DNA of 64,000 bases from Pholiota molesta (GCA_014925825.1 JACGCK010000030.1:124001-188000), one strand, 5' to 3'; shown: positions 46,942 through 59,198, numbered from the stretch's first letter. The notes: generated by a model from the letters alone, not told the origin. Translations and numbers: made by a program.

Positions 46942-49054
46942 TTGGGTGCCCGAGGAAAACACGGAACGTGTGCCCGCTGCTCACTAATTGAATGGTCGAA
47001 TGCAGGTTGTTACTGGTGGCCAACTCGCTGAGCGTTGCAGTTGTTGGTTGAGTTGAAAGCGGGGCGGACCTGATTTTCGGGGGGCCTAGCATCAAAAGGA
47101 AACTATCGGTTGACCCTCTCTACATTCGCAATACATACTTGTTACACACTTGGTTACCGATTGTAAATATCAATGTCTATGGTTGCAAGTTGTAGGAAGA
47201 GGATGCACAGTAAATTTATTCACCTTTAAACCACGCTGCACTGTTTTCAATTTGAGAGTTGGATCCGTAAGTACGTCTGTTTATTTGGTAGTCAGCAAAA
47301 GGGCATGTACATGTCATGTCGTCCTATGCAGCATCTGTATCATCCCACATCTTGCACCAAATTCTGCTTCAGTCGCAACGTCTTGAAAATACTATCCCAA
47401 GCAGAGGAGTTGACGCTTCAGATAACATGCCAATGGATATATGGATTTTTACCTGCAGTCGTAAGTCTATACTTTTATCGACCATCACAAACAGTGTTGA
47501 TTGTCGACAAGACCAAGACAACGTCATAGAAGCCAGCCCTATCTGCAGAAGTTCAATGCATCAACGAAGCATGAAAGCATGAACGTAGATCAGAGTGTGC
47601 TCACTACAGGATATGAAGGCTTGGAAATGGTCGCAGAAGTCACGGTTGGCGCACTACCGATGGCAATCTATACACTGGAGTATTTGGGTAAAGACTAGGG
47701 CCAGAGGTGAGTCTAGTTCATGAACAGTTCAAAAACGACCGTCTGCTCATATTGAAGGGCCTCTCAATGTGATGAACAGTTCAAAAACGACCATCTACTC
47801 ATATTGAAGGGCCTCTCAATGTGCAGCCTTGACTCTTTTGCAATGTCTACCACAGAGTGTGCCAGGCTGGGTTCTTGCAACCCCAAGACAGCCCAATAGT
47901 CCTGGACTCATTTGCTGATATCTTCAATGTGTCCAGGCCTCCCAATCTGCGGCGAAAAGCAGTAAGAATTCAACGATAGATACGTCAATTGGAGTTCCAC
48001 ACCTTTGAAGAATAGCCCTTGGGCTTGCCCCACAGCAGTCAGGAGCTGTCAACAATGGGAAGCCTCCAACCGTAGGGGTTGCATGGACCGTGGATGCATC
48101 ATGGGATCATTTACAGTTGGAGGTTAGTGGAGCCCGTAAAGATCAAGATGAACCGCTTATTAAAGACATTAGAACGTTCTGCCAGTTATCTTGCTAGAGC
48201 CAGCATCGCTCGGGGAAAAAACTCGGTCTGTAATCAGACAGTTATCTGAGTGATTTTCATTACGATGAAGCACTAGCTTCGTGTCAGAGCTGTACAGATG
48301 AATATCCTGATAGCAGCTTTACATTATGAAGAAATCTTTTCTTCTCCTCGGAGAAGAGTTTCTCCAACGATACACCCTGTGAAACTAATCAATGGGATGG
48401 TGAGTCATGCATTGTGCCACAGGATTGGAACTTGGGAACTTGCCGATCGTCAGACATTACGAGGGAATATGCTGTTACGTGCGTACAGTTTGGTTGTCTT
48501 GAAGAAATGATTCTTACCATTGAATACAGGCACAAAATGTGGTTTATACCGCCCAGGTGATGGGCTTCCTCTTCTGGCAATACATGTGGCAAAAAAAAAA
48601 TGAAGGTCTCAGTGTAGTATGATACATAATACTCACCTTTACATCCTCATGCTTCCAGATAAACAGCCTGAGAATCAGAAATTTGTCTGGTTATTTGTCA
48701 GGACTCGAGGGGAAGACCATGCCCCCTATCTGCAAAGCTGACGTCCAATCCCGAAAGGTGCACATCAAGAAGACTCCAGGGCGCAGACCATCTCATGGCA
48801 TCCCACACCCACCTATCAGTAAAACCGACCTCCACCCCACAAGGTGCATCAGGTCAAAAGGAATTTCTTTGTAGGGTCTGACATTTGTTTGAAGATGCAC
48901 GCTTGAAGCACGGCCAATCTTGAGCACGCAATAGTTTCATTTCTGTTTGGCATTGAAGGTGAGAAGAGTTATGAAAGGCTGCGATGTAAATTTCTTACCA
49001 CTTGTGTAGATGAATCGTGGTGTTGTTTCAAGTTGACAATCTGGGGGATAATTG
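46942..49054. other. Intergenic stretch
   Basis: Several short frames on both strands but no coherent gene. Contains a 52-bp tandem duplication at 47.7 kb. Confidence 0.45.
47720..47823. repeat. 52-bp tandem duplication
   Basis: Two units starting ATGAACAGTTCAAAAACGACC at 47,720 and 47,772, both ending GGGCCTCTCAATGTG, with two substitutions between them. Confidence 0.9.
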
Positions 49055-49418
49055 AGGGCATAGAAAGTAGGCTTGCATCGGCACAGATCAGCCTAGTAGA
49101 CATGTGCATTAGAAGGTAAGTAGGTGGGCTGTCGACAATAATTAATACCTAATTCTTGCCACAGATGCTGCGAATGAGCGCAGAGGAGAAGCCAGGAGGC
49201 AGGGCTGCTTTGTCGTTACAACCGCTGCGTTGGTAATATTGATCTGGTTCTCCCCATGAAACAACGTAGTGAGTCGAGGGTGTTCTCTGGATATTCAAGG
49301 ACATGGCAAGGTTACTGGCAGAGGGAATCAGAATCATTGGGTCGTCAGACTGAGACTCAAACAATTCCACTATTGGATCATGTGATGGCTGGACGAGCTG
49401 GTAAATTTCGATGTTCAC
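49055..49418 (-). CDS. Possible gene fragment
   Basis: A minus-strand open stretch (VQPSHDPIVELFESQSDD; later LPPGFSSALIRSICGKN) looks coding. A second stretch reading ADLCRCKPTFYALNYPPDC lies below an intron-like segment. The stop directly after CGKN means they do not join in phase, so this is either a relict or a wrong frame choice. No family recognised. Confidence 0.3.
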
Positions 49419-49693
49419 GTTTAACCATTAACTATATGATCAATCATCACTCGCCCTCGCCACGTTTCACTCTCAAGTCTGGGTGAAAATCTATTGGTTT
49501 GCAGAGTGCGAGTGCACCCTTTTATTTTCCCTCTCCAAATTTATGACTAAGGTAAACGCCCGCCCCCTCCTACGTCTCCATTTGATTTCACTGACAACAT
49601 GGCCTGCAGGAATCCTTGGGCCACTTCCACTTCAGAACGATTGTTGTTGGCATAGTTGGTTATCGCATCCGTTTAATGCAAAGCAATTGCCAA
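49419..49693. other. Short intergenic gap
   Basis: Nothing recognised. Confidence 0.4.
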
Positions 49694-51205
49694 TCAATTC
49701 ATTCCTTCTCGCAGCCTCTTCAACCCTGTTTGGATGCTCTTCACATACACCTCAACAGGAATTATCGTCCCCGTAAGGTCCACTACAACCATGCGTTCAC
49801 GCATATCCTCCATGTCTTCGCTCGTTGCTTGTAAAGCCTGCAATGCCGCAGCAACATGGACGAGAGCCTGCTTTCTATATCTATCCCACCTCTTCAACAG
49901 GAACAAACGGCACTCATAACTTTTCAAAGATTTCCTATTTCCACCAAGTTTTGTCCAAAAGTCTTCGAGAAGATCGGATTTGGCAGTTGATATAGACCAC
50001 TCTTCATGGGCAACAACTACGTGCAGTGTTGCAAGTCGTTCTTCGAGATTATTCAGGTGGCGGAGGTTTTGTTCGACTTCGACAATCAGCTGTTCCATGT
50101 TGGCAGAAAAGACGTTCATGGCTCGCGTGACAACGTCGCCGATCCTGGAAGACCAGGAAGAAGGTTTGTTTGCCCGTGCACTTGCTATTGATCGAAGGGC
50201 GTAATTGTTGACTGCCATCATACTGAGCCAGGAACACTTTATAAACCATGATCATCAACAAAGATAATACAGTACTCACTTATCAAGCGCTCCACCAACC
50301 TCGGTGGCCAATTTTTGGAGACCCCGTTCCGCTTTTCCCACCTGAATGGAAATTTTGTATAAAGATACGGCCAGGTCGTCTTTCGCTTTCAAGTCTATGT
50401 CATGGATGCAAGTTATGAGGTCTGTTGCTATTATTTCTGCCATCTTGATTTCCAAAGACAATGCTGAGCCTGCAACTATGTCTCCTAGGAAAAGTTCAAA
50501 TGACTGTGTTTGCACATCCATCACCTTCAAGTAATCGGCCCATTTTGGAGCCAAGTTTCCGCCTGAGTTCGTCAATAATGAAGAACTAGGATTAGAATTA
50601 CACAACAACGTGGAAGATATGCCTGGAATGATACAGAGTGGTTCAAAGGCACGGCCGAGAGCTTTTGATAAGTAGCCCGTCATAGCCATCGAAAGGAAGC
50701 AGGCGATGCAGAACACAGGTGGCCATCGAGTGAGGTGACTGATGGTTTTCAATATGCTGAACACATACTGACCGCCAAATTTGACAACTTCAGATAAAGC
50801 GCTGAACACGAGGTCGCTGGTTTCACCGGAATTTGCCTGTGCGTCTATGAGAGGTTCGAGGGATGGAATGGAGGTTGGAATGTAGGCCAGTTTTCGAGAA
50901 GTATTCCCGACTTTAGCCGCCTTGCTTGCACCTCCTTTACGCGGCGATGTTTGAAACCTGACAACTCTCTCTATGCAAACGGCTGAGGGGGCATCAGCGA
51001 AAGCTGATTGTCGACGTGCCTCTTGTTTGTTGTCGGTGCAGTCAACCCATTCGCCGTCTTCCTCGCTCAGTAGTCTTTCACCCAACTTCTTCCTCTGAAG
51101 GCAGTTGTCAAGGTCGCGACTGGTCGCTGTCGTTGAATATGCGACCTTGGTGTTTAGCTCCAGTGTGTTTAGCTCCAGTGTGCCCATGTTGGGAGAGCAT
51201 AACAA
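49694..51205 (-). CDS. Basidiomycete membrane-anchored coiled-coil protein
   Basis: Two exons (51205-50280 and 50222-49694) flank a 57-nt intron, 484 codons. The N-terminal 100 residues are hydrophilic. A strongly hydrophobic stretch near residues 165-185 (WPPVFCIACFLSMAMTGYLS) is a likely membrane segment. The rest is helical with long coiled coils: LFLGDIVAGSALSLEIKMAE, IQVGKAERGLQKLATEVGG, then VEVEQNLRHLNNLEERLATL and a GGNRKSLKSYECRLFLLKRW motif followed by HVAAALQALQATSEDME. I recall this two-part layout (one membrane span, long coil, GGNRK-L motif) from uncharacterised agaricomycete proteins. A repeated LELNT near the N-terminus means several start codons are possible. Confidence 0.78.
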
Positions 51206-51564
51206 TTGTATGATCGGTCAGTCCTTTTGAGCTAGTGCAGCTCCTGCAAGCTCCTAGCCTAACAACGCTCTAACTTTTTTGTACCTCGAGAACATGGGTA
51301 GCTATGCGACGCCTAGTTTCCTTATAGGCCCTGGCAATGTAGTACATGTACATTGTACAATAGCCATTCATGTTGTGATGTTTGGTTTTGCTATTGCCAT
51401 TGTATTCTCGACTCGCCGACTGCAGACGATGTGGGCGAAGATGGCTTGCAGCCGGCAGCTTTACACATTCTTGAATTAGATTTGGAAAAATGATTTGTCA
51501 TTATGTACTCGATGTAATACTATAAGCACGATACATCTCCTCATGCCTTATTTCCTCTAGATCT
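51206..51564. other. Intergenic gap between two minus-strand genes
   Basis: No gene seen. Likely promoter of the coiled-coil gene and 3' flank of the WD40 gene. Confidence 0.45.
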
Positions 51565-52836
51565 TCAAGTTGGCTTCCACCTCCACATCATGATGCGACT
51601 TTTACCACCGGTCATGGTAGTTAATGCGGCTGCAATTAGAACGCTGCCATCCTTCAGATCACAGGCCTGCATTTTGTGTTAGTTCGTCGAGCACTGGATG
51701 ACTGTAATTGTAGGTATCATACTGTAATCATCTCCACCATGACATCTTGCCCAATCTTGATCCAATGGAGTCGTCTTCCTGATTTGCAATCAAAAATGTA
51801 AATTCTCCCACTGTCGCTTGCCCACACGATTGCGCGAGACTCGTCCATAAGAGCGACACCCTTTACACATGTTTCCTTGCAATATTGTAGGGGGAAATGT
51901 TGCAGGAGTTTTGCGCTGTCAAACGCATATAGGTCAACGCCTTTCCCAGCCTTATCGATGGCACATCGACGGTTATCAGTGTCAATTGCAGCATGTTTGC
52001 TGTGAAATAATGAAATAATTCCAATTGGTAGGTCAATCTTGTTGTGTGCATAACAACTTACATAGGATTCCTGAGTGACAAATGGGGACCCTCGTAATCT
52101 CCACTATGGGCCCATCGACTCCTATGAATAATTCACGTTTGATCATGAAACTTTAATTGCAACGCGACTAATGGACTCACACAAATCCATCTTGCTCGAA
52201 AATCACGAGATCATCGTAGTCGAGCACAATCCTTTTGGGGAAAATAATGTCCTTCCAATATGCATTGGACCATGCGGTTACTAGGTCAAAGTTCACGTAG
52301 TCCTTGAACATGCAAACCGTGATTACTTCTTTGGAAGTAGTAATGGCAACAAAAGCCTGCTCGTTGTAAATCCCGGCCGCGATCTGGATGACTTCTGCAT
52401 CGCGATCGATGAGAATGGAAGAGATCGCACGAAAGTCACCCTGCTCTTGATATGTTAGAATTTGGCCATGGGTGACTTGTTAAATTTGGTCTGCACACTT
52501 ACCTTGGGATAACGACGTTGAACCATTAATAACCATCCCATGGCGTTTCCGTACGCCAGAGTTTGAATGCTCTCATCCAGAGAAGGAACCCAACACATGG
52601 CGGACACCTGGGAGCATTCGTATTCAATGTCGGGTGGCAGTAAAATCAGGATGTCCTCGTTGGTGTCCACATTGCGCATTTTGACCCCGTCCACACCTAT
52701 CACCTTCATTAAGAATATCTTCAGAAATAATGACATAGAGCTCACCGCCGCGGGCAATTATGCCACCGTCCGGTGAGATTGCAATAGCTAGTGTTCTATT
52801 AGAATATTCGATGCTCGTTTCTTGAAGACGTAGCAT
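51565..52836 (-). CDS. WD40-repeat protein
   Basis: Six exons (52836-52746, 52696-52503, 52440-52181, 52121-52062, 51999-51723, 51666-51565) join with introns of 49-62 nt, phases all consistent, 327 codons. WD40-like blades are visible: LAIAISPDGGIIARGG then GVKMRNVDTNEDILIL (blade 1), QVSAMCWVPSLDESIQTLAY with LMVQ (blade 2), a middle blade ending LVIFEQDGF, VKGVALMDESRAIVWASDSG then RIYIFDCKSGRRL (late blade), and a closing SRIMMWRWKP strand. The family builds a beta-propeller protein-interaction platform. Many agaricomycete paralogues of this type exist and their partners are unknown. The ATG at 52,836 is the first after the likely promoter. Confidence 0.85.
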
Positions 52837-52868
52837 GATGATAAGTTCTGGTTCCAATTCAGCCAGTA

Positions 52869-52880
52869 ACCTATATATAC
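52869..52880 (-). promoter_or_regulatory. Possible TATA box of the WD40 gene
   Basis: GTATATATAG on the minus strand, about 35-45 bp upstream of the ATG at 52,836. Confidence 0.4.
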
Positions 52881-53561
52881 TTAGACCGTTTTTTGTTCAC
52901 ATCCTTTGAATTTGTTGAGTACGAGGCTACAGTACCGTTATAATTATGATGCAATGTTTGTCAGTTAATGAATTTCTTTCATGGATGAACGACGGATGGG
53001 GATGACCAACAATACTTCTATTAGCACCTCATTTTGTTCGCATAGATTATTATTAACGGCTGAATCGAAGGGGATTGCAGAATGGTAAATAAGATAGATC
53101 TAGAGTAAGGGTTCGATTAAATAAGGTGTTTGGATATATGGTGGAGCATCGCCTAGTACTTATTATTTGCTGCTACAGAAGGTACAATATGCCGTTTTTT
53201 CATTTATAAGGATACTTAGTATGCATGGGGATAAGTATAAGGGAAGGTATGCCGTTTGAAGTCTGAGGTCGAGCGACGTATGATACATATAAGTATAGGA
53301 ACATAATATTAACATAATACAGAATACAATAAACCAGGCACAAGGATCCCGGATAGTGACTGATTACCATCATAATTATAATGACCATTTGCAAAGCAGA
53401 CCGATGACTTTAAGCCTTGCATTTCAATCTGTAATTATAATGGGATTTCATGCCAACATCATAGCTTCGAACATTTCGAAGCCCCATCCTGCCTCCGTTT
53501 CAAAGTTACTAAACACAATACACATGTACATGTACATGTTGCAATTAAAGTCCATAGTTAA
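52881..53561. other. Intergenic stretch
   Basis: Contains the repeat at 53,128 and ACATGTACATGTACATG near 53,522. No gene supported. Confidence 0.45.
53128..53275. repeat. Dispersed repeat shared with 42.2 kb
   Basis: Same block order as 42,190-42,325, same strand. Confidence 0.6.
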
Positions 53562-54525
53562 TTATATCAAAGATGTCGATAAAAGGTGTCGAAGGGCGCC
53601 ATATGTGTTGTCCTGCAAATCATCAAGGTAACTAGTGGAAGAGACGCGCAGAGCACCAGCTTGCATCCATTTAGGGCTACTGAACATTTGTGCTAACTGA
53701 TGCAAGTGCATGCATTCAAAGCCTTCAGCTGTAGTTTGGAAATGCAACGTCCTCATAAAATGCAGTCCGTCCAAAATTTCAAGGAAGCGCCGAAGGAGGT
53801 CTGGAAAGATGCAATGGCATTCAATCCTGCTTGCCTGATCATGATCACAGGAGCATTGGGCATCATTTGGGAAATGGACGTTCTGGCCGTGCCAAGGCAT
53901 CAATGTCTGCAGGGTGAGGGATTCCAATGAAGATGACCTGATGGTTGACAGGGCGTTGCAGACTGCTTTCAAGTCGTGTGTTCTGAATGACAGTGAGCGC
54001 AGGTTGGTCAAGTGACTAAGATCTATGTCTGTTGCAGAATGTTAAATGAGTACTGCTGTTTGGGCAATAACAGATCTAAATGCGAATACCTTCATTTGAA
54101 AGATCCTCGCAAATAAAGCGATCGTAAGCTATGCCAATGCTCAAGCGCTTCATGGTTTTCGAATTTGCTTCGAGGAAAGACTTCAATGCTTTGATTGAAC
54201 CCCATCCTTTGTGAGACGAGCGGGATATCAACAGATCCAATGTCTCTATCCTGGTAAAAGGAGATCCATTAAGGTTGTTGAGCCCGTCGAAGAATAGTTC
54301 GGATGGCAGCAATCGCAGAGAAAGGTTCCTAATGTTGTGGAAAGATGATCCGGACGTGTTGCGAGGTAGCTCTATGACAGTCCGGTCAACTGTGTATACA
54401 GCAAGCGTGTGAAGACAAGGAAAGGATGCAATGAGGTCCCAAGCATTCTCGCTAAACGTAGGCCATGCGTTGAATGAGAAATGGGTGATATTCATGAGGG
54501 TGTGAGTTGAGGTCCAAGATACACC
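53562..54525 (-). pseudogene. LRR/F-box-type gene truncated at its 5' side by the KDZ element
   Basis: Two exons remain: about 54525-54090 and 54028-53562, joined by a 61-nt in-phase intron. The protein fragment has leucine-rich strands in the style of fungal F-box/LRR proteins: IASFPCLHTLAVYTVDRTVI, NIRNLSLRLLPSELFFDGL, IETLDLLISRSS, then NLRSLSFRTHDLKAVCNAL, SLESLTLQTLMPW and MRTLHFQTTAEGFECMHL. A Cys/His-rich CSCDHDQASRIECHC insert is present. There is no start codon before the KDZ terminus: the frame runs straight into the ACCAGTGTC end at about 54,526-54,534. The missing N-terminal exons, including any F-box, should lie on the far side of the element. Confidence 0.65.
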
Positions 54526-54625
54526 AGTGTCCGTTAACTTCATGCATGAAATCCCGCTAGTTGCCCAGGAAGACTTATGCATCCAGGCCGCTAACTACGC
54601 CTACACAGCCACCTCACAGTCACAT
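54526..54625 (+). repeat. Left terminal sequence of the KDZ element
   Basis: Begins ACCAGTGTCCGTTAACTTC, then ATGCATGAAAT, GTTGCCC, TTATGCATCCAG, AACTACGC and CAGCCACCTCAC. The same words in the same order start the foldback elements at 14,494, 18,186 (reversed) and 26,974. It interrupts the LRR gene on one side and lies 124 bp from the transposase stop codon on the other. Confidence 0.7.
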
Positions 54626-54748
54626 TGCTCTGCCTTGTTTCACATCACCCCGGCATGTTTCCGGCACATTCGGCATTCTATATACGAGAAATATCACATG
54701 ACGTTCTTGGAATTCAGGAATTCATAATGATTAGATTAGATATGAAGG

Positions 54749-57700
54749 CTACATAAAAACGTCATTATAGATAGCAGGCTGTGCGAAAGTGGACTGATGC
54801 GCTCGGATGTCGGGGATATGGACGCTGTCGCCGCCTCCAATGCCGCCACTGCTTCCGTCGCCACCCGTCGTGCCCACACGAACCGCGTGAGTTGCACCAG
54901 CACCGGGGCGTGGTGACAGACCTACTCCGCGTCGTGCAGCATTGCCTGCAGCAGCGGCGCTACCATCGCCGCCACTGCTACCGTCGCCGCCACTGCTACC
55001 GTCGCCGCCACCGCGTCCGTCGCCGCCCATCGTGCCCACACAAACTGCGTGAGGTGCGCCAGCACCGGGGCATGGTGACAGACCTACTCCGCGTCGTGCA
55101 GCACCGGCGCTACCATCGCCGCCACTGCTACCGTCACCGCCACCGCGTCCGTCGCCGCCCATCGTGCCCACATGAACTGCGTGAGGTGCGCCAGCACCGG
55201 GGTGTGGTGACAGACCTACTTCGTGTCGTGCAGCAGCGGCGCTACCATCGCCGCCACCGCTTCCGTCACCGCCACTGCTACCGTCGCCGCCACCGCGTCC
55301 GTCACCGCCACTGCTACCGTCGCCGCCACCGCGTCCGTCGCCGTCGCCTTCGTTCTCGCCCTGTCCCTCATTGCCGCCATTTTCGCCGTTGTCATCGTCA
55401 TCATCATCGTTGTCATCATCAACAGCGCCGGCGTCAATGTCAGTTTCATCCACTAGGTTTAGCGGGGTCTTCCATATCTTCTGGAATGCTAATGAAAGCC
55501 TTCGTTGGACTGCTGCCTGGGATATGGCATAGGATATTAGGCCCTCTTCAAGCTCGGGAGCGACACCGGTCCGCGATATTTGTCGTGCATCCCACCATTT
55601 GGCCCGCCAATCCAAGAATTGCAGCACACGGCGCATTTCCTCCAGAAGGAGGGAAACCTCCTCTTTGCATCGTTGGACACGCGCCCTACTCCTTGACCAT
55701 TCCGATCGCAAGATCTCGTCATCCCCTTCGCTACTGGCGCCCGCGTTCGCAGAACCAACCCTCCATATCCACGAAACTGTGTTTTTGGTTTGTCCTGTCC
55801 CGTCGCGACGACTACGCTCGCTAGGAAGGGCTTCCATCTCCACCTCATCAGCATCCTCGGCACCTTTAGGCTGGCGGCCATCCTCCCATATTCCCCTCCT
55901 TCCGGGGCCATTCGACCGCCCCTCCGGGTCCACGTAGCTTCGAACGTCACCATTTAACAAGGGCTGAAGGGTCGTCTCCCAGGAACCTGGCCCAGAAATG
56001 GCAAGCAAAGCCGCGCGAGCTGCGCGATACTTTTCGACTGAAGTAAGAGCTCGCTGATGCACGCGGTCGATTAGTGCTCGCGAACGGGTACCTTCCCTCT
56101 GGCCGCGGATGTTGGCATTCTTGAATTGAATCATCCGGGTTTTAAGGCGTAATGTTCGGCGTAAACTTGCGAGTGCGTCGACACATTGAGCAGTCCGTAG
56201 TTGTACCTCCATTTCTGATAGTCCCTCGATACAAGCCACCGCTCGACGGTTTGCTGGCAAACGCGAAGGAAGAAATAGATCCATGTCCTCTGGGTTTGGA
56301 TCCGCATCCCATGCCGTTGGACCCCCAACTCCAACATCCGCTTGATATTGAAGTAAGCCGGGCATATATATCGCACAAAGAGGTTCCCAATTCTTTATGT
56401 TTTTCGCGAGAGCTGCTCTCTGCTCTTTTAGAGAGCCTGCTTGAAGCTCGGTGGTGGATTCGCTCTGCACTTTAGCACGCATTCGAAGGCGCCTTCTTTG
56501 AGACCAAGCATTAGACGAACTCCAGAGCCAAGATAGAATCTTCGAGTACTCACTGAGAATCCTCTAGACTCAGGCCCATAGCCAGCCAAGTGGAGGGGCC
56601 AGTGCTATGGAGAGCTGGAACTCGCAGCGCTCGGGCCTTATCCTCAGCTGCTAGCTCCTGCCTAACGTCTGCCTCACTAAGGCCTAGTTCAAATAAAGCA
56701 AAGGGTCAGCAATTAAAATACATCGAGAGCGCGCGACATACGTACCTGCGCCTTCGATGGAAAAAGGATTTGGCGCCGATTTTGGGAATCGATCCGCATC
56801 CCAGGCAGCGGAAATTTTCTCCCAATTGGCAACCATCGGGATTGGTAGAGACTCGGTGAAGCCTCGATGAGCTTCAACTTGTCGGTTTCTCTCGGCCACG
56901 GCTGCCTTATATCGTCGCATGAGTGTGGAGCCTGAGGAAATCCCAAATTAGTTTGATGAGCTCGATGATCAGGGCAAAACACTAACCCATACTGCAATAC
57001 TTTTGCCAATTCCAAAACCCAAAGTGATCATCGAGGATATCATGCCTAGAGCCTGGCCCGCTCGTTTTCGTTGAGCCGCCGAGCCCATTATGGCCGGCCC
57101 AGACCCTTTCAGGAACTTCTCCATCGCTGTTGCCTACACCAACCGCAAGGTTGAATGAGAACTGCTCGTGGTCTTTCTCAGCATGCGCAGGTTCGTGAAA
57201 TTTCGGAATCAGAGGCCGCGTCACAACATGCGGCTGCAAACAAAGCTCGGCTGGCCAGTGTTTCATCCTCTTGTGGAGTTTGGTGTACCATTGGCAAGCA
57301 ATATCGTAGCTAATTGTAATCGATGAAACCTTGGAGGTGCGCACTGACGATGCAAAAATATAGTCCATGTTTACATATCTGTAGGTTCAGTTTAGCAAGG
57401 AACAGGCGCGAGACATTCCTAAGGTGACGTACCGTTCGCCTTTTTGGAGATTCCCGATGCCGTTAGGTAAAATCATTTCACCCCGACCGCAAAAAGCCCC
57501 TCCAACGCCAGTATACCGCAGCCCACGCGAGAACCGCGTCAACGCCATTACTAGCGCCAGAAAGCCGACGCATGTGCTGATCTAAAAAAAAAATGTTAGC
57601 AAGTCTGCAAGCAAGCAGGATGAAACCGTACGCACATCGTCGTCATCCATTTGGCTAACAATATGACGTTCATATGGTTCTCGGCACACCATATATGCCC

Positions 57701-59073
57701 AGCCAGTCCCTAAACCCGGGTCCGAGGAGTAGTTCGATACCAGCTGATTTTTTAATCGAAAGTTGGCGTCCAAGCAAACGAGCAGGCAATAAAGAAACCT
57801 GCATACCTGCGTCAGTTGAGGGCCATACGGTGGGTTCAGCATCTGCGTACCTTTGGTCTTCCGGCGCATCAGCCCAGTCGTCGGGCAGGTTGATACCTGG
57901 GTGTGGACAAGAAGGGCACATTACTGCTAGCTCGCCGTCTTTCGTCGCCGCAATGCCAGCCTCGTCGTGCCCTCTAGCCCCGCGCTTTAGCAGTTTGAGA
58001 TGCCTCCATTGAAGTCCAATGCGTAACAGCGGCCTGTACCTAGCCCGCTGCTCCTGGATGATGACGTTGTCGGTAAGCCGTTCTAATGCTCGATATAGGT
58101 CGTATGTTGAGACTTTTGATGTCAAGGATATCATGTGAAGGAGGCGCAGCAGCTGAAACGTAACACATATTCGTGTCGTGATTTGAGTCGCCGGATACAG
58201 GCCTCGACGAAGGAGCTGCAGATGGCGGGGGATGGCGCGATGACAGTCGCAATAGCTGAGTGCGACCTCGTGAACGCCGTTCGTATGGATAACCCTGAAG
58301 TCTTGATGGCAGGCAGCAGGGCTCGAGCAGCGCATGCTGGCATGGTTGAGGTGAATTTCTAGGCCTAAACTCTTAAGGGAAACCCTCAAGAATGTCCCCC
58401 TGGTCCATTGCTAGAGCACGTTCAAGTAAGAAATCCGAAGGCACCTGAAGAAACATAGGGCTCACCTCGATGGAATGGAAGGGCAGTTTCTGGTGCCGCT
58501 TTACACAACAGACCTTACAGGAAAGGTCGGGGAGAAAGCAATCAAGGCAACGGTATTCGGCCATACCAATGGTCTCGCGCTTTCGCGAAATGCAGTCTGG
58601 GCATCCGCCGTCCTTCTTGAAATCGCCGCGGCCATCCCAGCGAATGTCCTCGTCCAAATACTCAGCGCGGTGCTGGTTTTTCCAGAAGACATGAGGTCTT
58701 GTCTGGATAAGTATGTGAGAATTATTACACAGAAGGGAGTTGAGCTACTCACAGATACCCCGCTTCGCTTGTATTTTTTTTTAGGAGGGCCATCGACGCA
58801 GGAAGGGCCGCTGTCAAAAACCTCGGCTTGCATTTCTTCGTCGAACCAATCCCCAGATTCATCTAGAGCAAGTTCTTGATCATCCTCAGGAGCCCACGAA
58901 GATCCAACCGCCCAAGTCGTCCTTCCTTTTTGCGGTGAACGAGCAGTTTCAGACGCGATATTGCGTGAAGTTAGGCGGGATGAGCGAGAGTGGACGACCT
59001 CTATGTCGTCTTCGAGGGTTATACGGTCATGGTAATGCGTTTTTTTAGATCTTTTTAGAGGACGAGAGGACAT
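54749..59073 (-). CDS. KDZ-superfamily transposase
   Basis: Nine exons (59073-58753, 58702-58466, 58410-57851, 57798-57636, 57581-57433, 57378-56987, 56931-56746, 56683-56554, 56495-54749) with introns of 50-62 nt join in perfect phase to 1,294 codons without a stop. Residues about 140-186 form the CxC2 Cys-cluster that precedes KDZ transposases (CPDC ... YRCLDC ... CKVCCVKRHQ ... PFHSIE). Family core motifs follow in order: LVCLDANFRL, DPGLGTGWAYMV, GRGEMILPNG with GNLQKGERYVNMDYIF, the catalytic-region SYDIACQWY (about 502), FHEPAHAEKDHEQFSFN, GVGNSDGEVPERVWAGHN and GPGSRHDILDDHFGFWNW (about 600). Then comes the helical region with NPFSIEGA, QRRLRMRAKV and IYMPGLLQY. The last ~190 residues are an acidic run and a Gly/Asp/Ser repeat tail. 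KDZ enzymes cut and paste large elements in the nucleus. All recognisable motifs are intact. Confidence 0.95.
54825..55345 (-). repeat. In-frame minisatellite in the KDZ C-terminal tail
   Basis: Three longer units (about 54,868-54,938, 55,029-55,100 and 55,164-55,234) encode RRGVGLSP-PGAGAPHAV-VGT with a few changes. They are separated by variable runs of a GGDGSS/GGDGRG-coding repeat (9-18 bp period) that continue to about 55,345. The repeat keeps the frame throughout. Confidence 0.85.
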
Positions 59074-59198
59074 AGACAAGAGGACATAGATAAGTTTGAG
59101 ATAAGTAGCGATGTAGAATCGATACGGCCAACAACACTGTTGTAGCACGTGTAAATTGTAACAGGAACAAACAATGTTCCCACTCAGAGTCAGAGTCA

